This document shows positions 22,665-23,296 of a stretch of 23,296 nucleotides of DNA, one piece after another. Position 1 is the first letter of the stretch, and every line of letters begins with the position of its first letter. This stretch comes from Anaerolineales bacterium UBA2317 (lineage in GTDB: Bacteria; Chloroflexota; Anaerolineae; Anaerolineales; Villigracilaceae). The stretch covers positions 41,972 through 65,267 of the forward strand of contig DDVH01000006.1 in NCBI GenBank assembly GCA_002345215.1, read 5' to 3'. A program made the position numbers and the translations under genes. Below the pieces are notes generated by a model. The model was not told the DNA's origin. It worked only from the letters and a program-made list of their open reading frames with translations, and ran no database searches.

Positions 22665-23189
22665 ATGATGACCACCGACCCCGCCCAACTTGAAACTCAA
22701 GGCAAACGCGCCTTTGAAAATAAAAACTTTGCCCAAGCCGCTGATTTATTTCAACAAGCGGCACAAGGTTACACATTGGGGCGAGCAGGTTTGCAAGCCG
22801 CCGAAGCAATGAATAACGCCAGCGTTGCTTTATTGCAAGCAGGCAAAGCCGAAGAAGCACTCAAAGCCGCATTAGGTACTGATGAAATTTTTGCAGGCGC
22901 AAAAGACACCAAACGCCAAGCCATGGCATTGGGAAATCAAGCCGCCGCGCTAGAAGCCTTGTCTCGTTATGATGAAGCGATTCAAAAATATGAACAATCG
23001 GCTGAGTTATTTGGTCAAATCAACGAAGGTGATTTGCGGGCAATGGTGATGAAATCTGCCGCCGCCATTAAATTGAAAACTGGAAAGATTACAGACTCGG
23101 CTTTCAAAATGTTGGGGTCATTAGATGCAAAAGAAAACCCAAGTTTTTTTGAACGCATCTTAAGATTCTTTACACGTTTTATCAAATGA
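22665..23189 (+). CDS. Tetratricopeptide repeat protein
   Basis: A 174-residue Ala/Gln-rich helical protein with three to four TPR-like helix pairs: GKRAFENKNFAQAADLFQQAA, AMNNASVALLQAGKAEEALKAA, ALGNQAAALEALSRYDEAIQKYEQSA and a final partial unit. It ends in an aromatic, basic tail (FFERILRFFTRFIK). TPR proteins act as protein-binding scaffolds; the partner is unknown. No signal peptide is seen. Two adjacent ATG codons begin the gene, and no Shine-Dalgarno sequence is visible because the upstream bases belong to the repeat element. Confidence 0.8.
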   Translation: MMTTDPAQLETQGKRAFENKNFAQAADLFQQAAQGYTLGRAGLQAAEAMNNASVALLQAGKAEEALKAALGTDEIFAGAKDTKRQAMALGNQAAALEALSRYDEAIQKYEQSAELFGQINEGDLRAMVMKSAAAIKLKTGKITDSAFKMLGSLDAKENPSFFERILRFFTRFIK

Positions 23190-23190
23190 A

Positions 23191-23296
23191 ATGATACATC
23201 TCAATACCAAAGTTCGTCGCGCCGTCCCACAAGACCATTATCAAATTGCGAATCTACTTTTTCATGAATCGCACACACACCGCCATTTAGATTGGC
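23191..23296 (+). CDS. GNAT-family N-acetyltransferase, N-terminal fragment
   Basis: The frame opens with ATG at 23191, one base after the TPR stop, and runs off the window. The 35 visible residues (VRRAVPQDHYQIANLLFHES and on) match the first strand and helix of GNAT acetyltransferases, which move an acetyl group from acetyl-CoA to an amine. The fragment is too short to name a substrate. Close packing suggests co-transcription with the TPR gene. Confidence 0.6.
   Translation, partial: MIHLNTKVRRAVPQDHYQIANLLFHESHTHRHLDW

Overview
The window looks like a chromosomal contig from an uncultivated Chloroflexota bacterium, probably class Anaerolineae. This is inferred from gene content and style: AT-leaning coding sequence, Pro/Thr-rich lipoproteins with LamG-like domains, a PQQ-propeller lipoprotein beside yidC, and abundant small hairpin repeats between genes. 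No 16S or other decisive marker is present, so the assignment is provisional. The window starts on an assembly scar (an Illumina adapter end plus a fold-back repeat) and both terminal genes are cut by the window edges. Apart from one gene (12357-13154, minus) everything reads on the plus strand, and intergenic gaps are short.

Layout. (1) 31-2891: a tight operon of a J-domain/VWA protein (5'-truncated), a zinc-ribbon/FHA protein, a small unknown protein and an OmpR-type response regulator, closed by a terminator. (2) 2994-3482: a stand-alone Hsp20 gene between two strong hairpins. (3) 3519-5883: two single genes, an M20-type carbamoylase/allantoate amidohydrolase and an adenosine deaminase, separated by CACAGAG hairpin repeats. 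(4) 5977-9687: the classic rpmH-rnpA-yidD-(PQQ lipoprotein)-yidC-jag cluster for translation, RNase P and membrane insertion, with a good promoter before rpmH. (5) 9795-12264: a PfkB-type kinase with a leaderless-looking promoter, then parA-parB, ending in a perfect bidirectional terminator. (6) 12357-14487: a divergent pair encoding a LamG-like lipoprotein and a membrane protein with an HTH-like cytoplasmic part and an external LamG-like domain. (7) 14510-16093: an amidohydrolase with a second leaderless-looking promoter. (8) 16102-21848: a signalling/secretion module of two soluble histidine kinases (one with an N-terminal MshEN-like domain), an OmpR-type regulator, a CpaE/TadZ-like protein, a small unknown protein and the CpaF/TadA ATPase, with no TadB/TadC following. 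(9) 21893-23296: a tandem-XRE regulator, a TPR protein and the start of a GNAT acetyltransferase.

How the parts may work together: region 4-5 resembles the neighbourhood of many bacterial origins (rpmH, rnpA, yidC, jag, parAB), although dnaA and a DnaA-box cluster are not here. Region 8 is the most unusual part: a possible c-di-GMP-type sensor domain on a kinase sits immediately upstream of a Tad-type ATPase pair, suggesting phosphorelay control of a pilus or secretion machine whose membrane components lie elsewhere. At least three families of short palindromic repeats occupy intergenic gaps, and some supply stop codons or false start codons for neighbouring genes.
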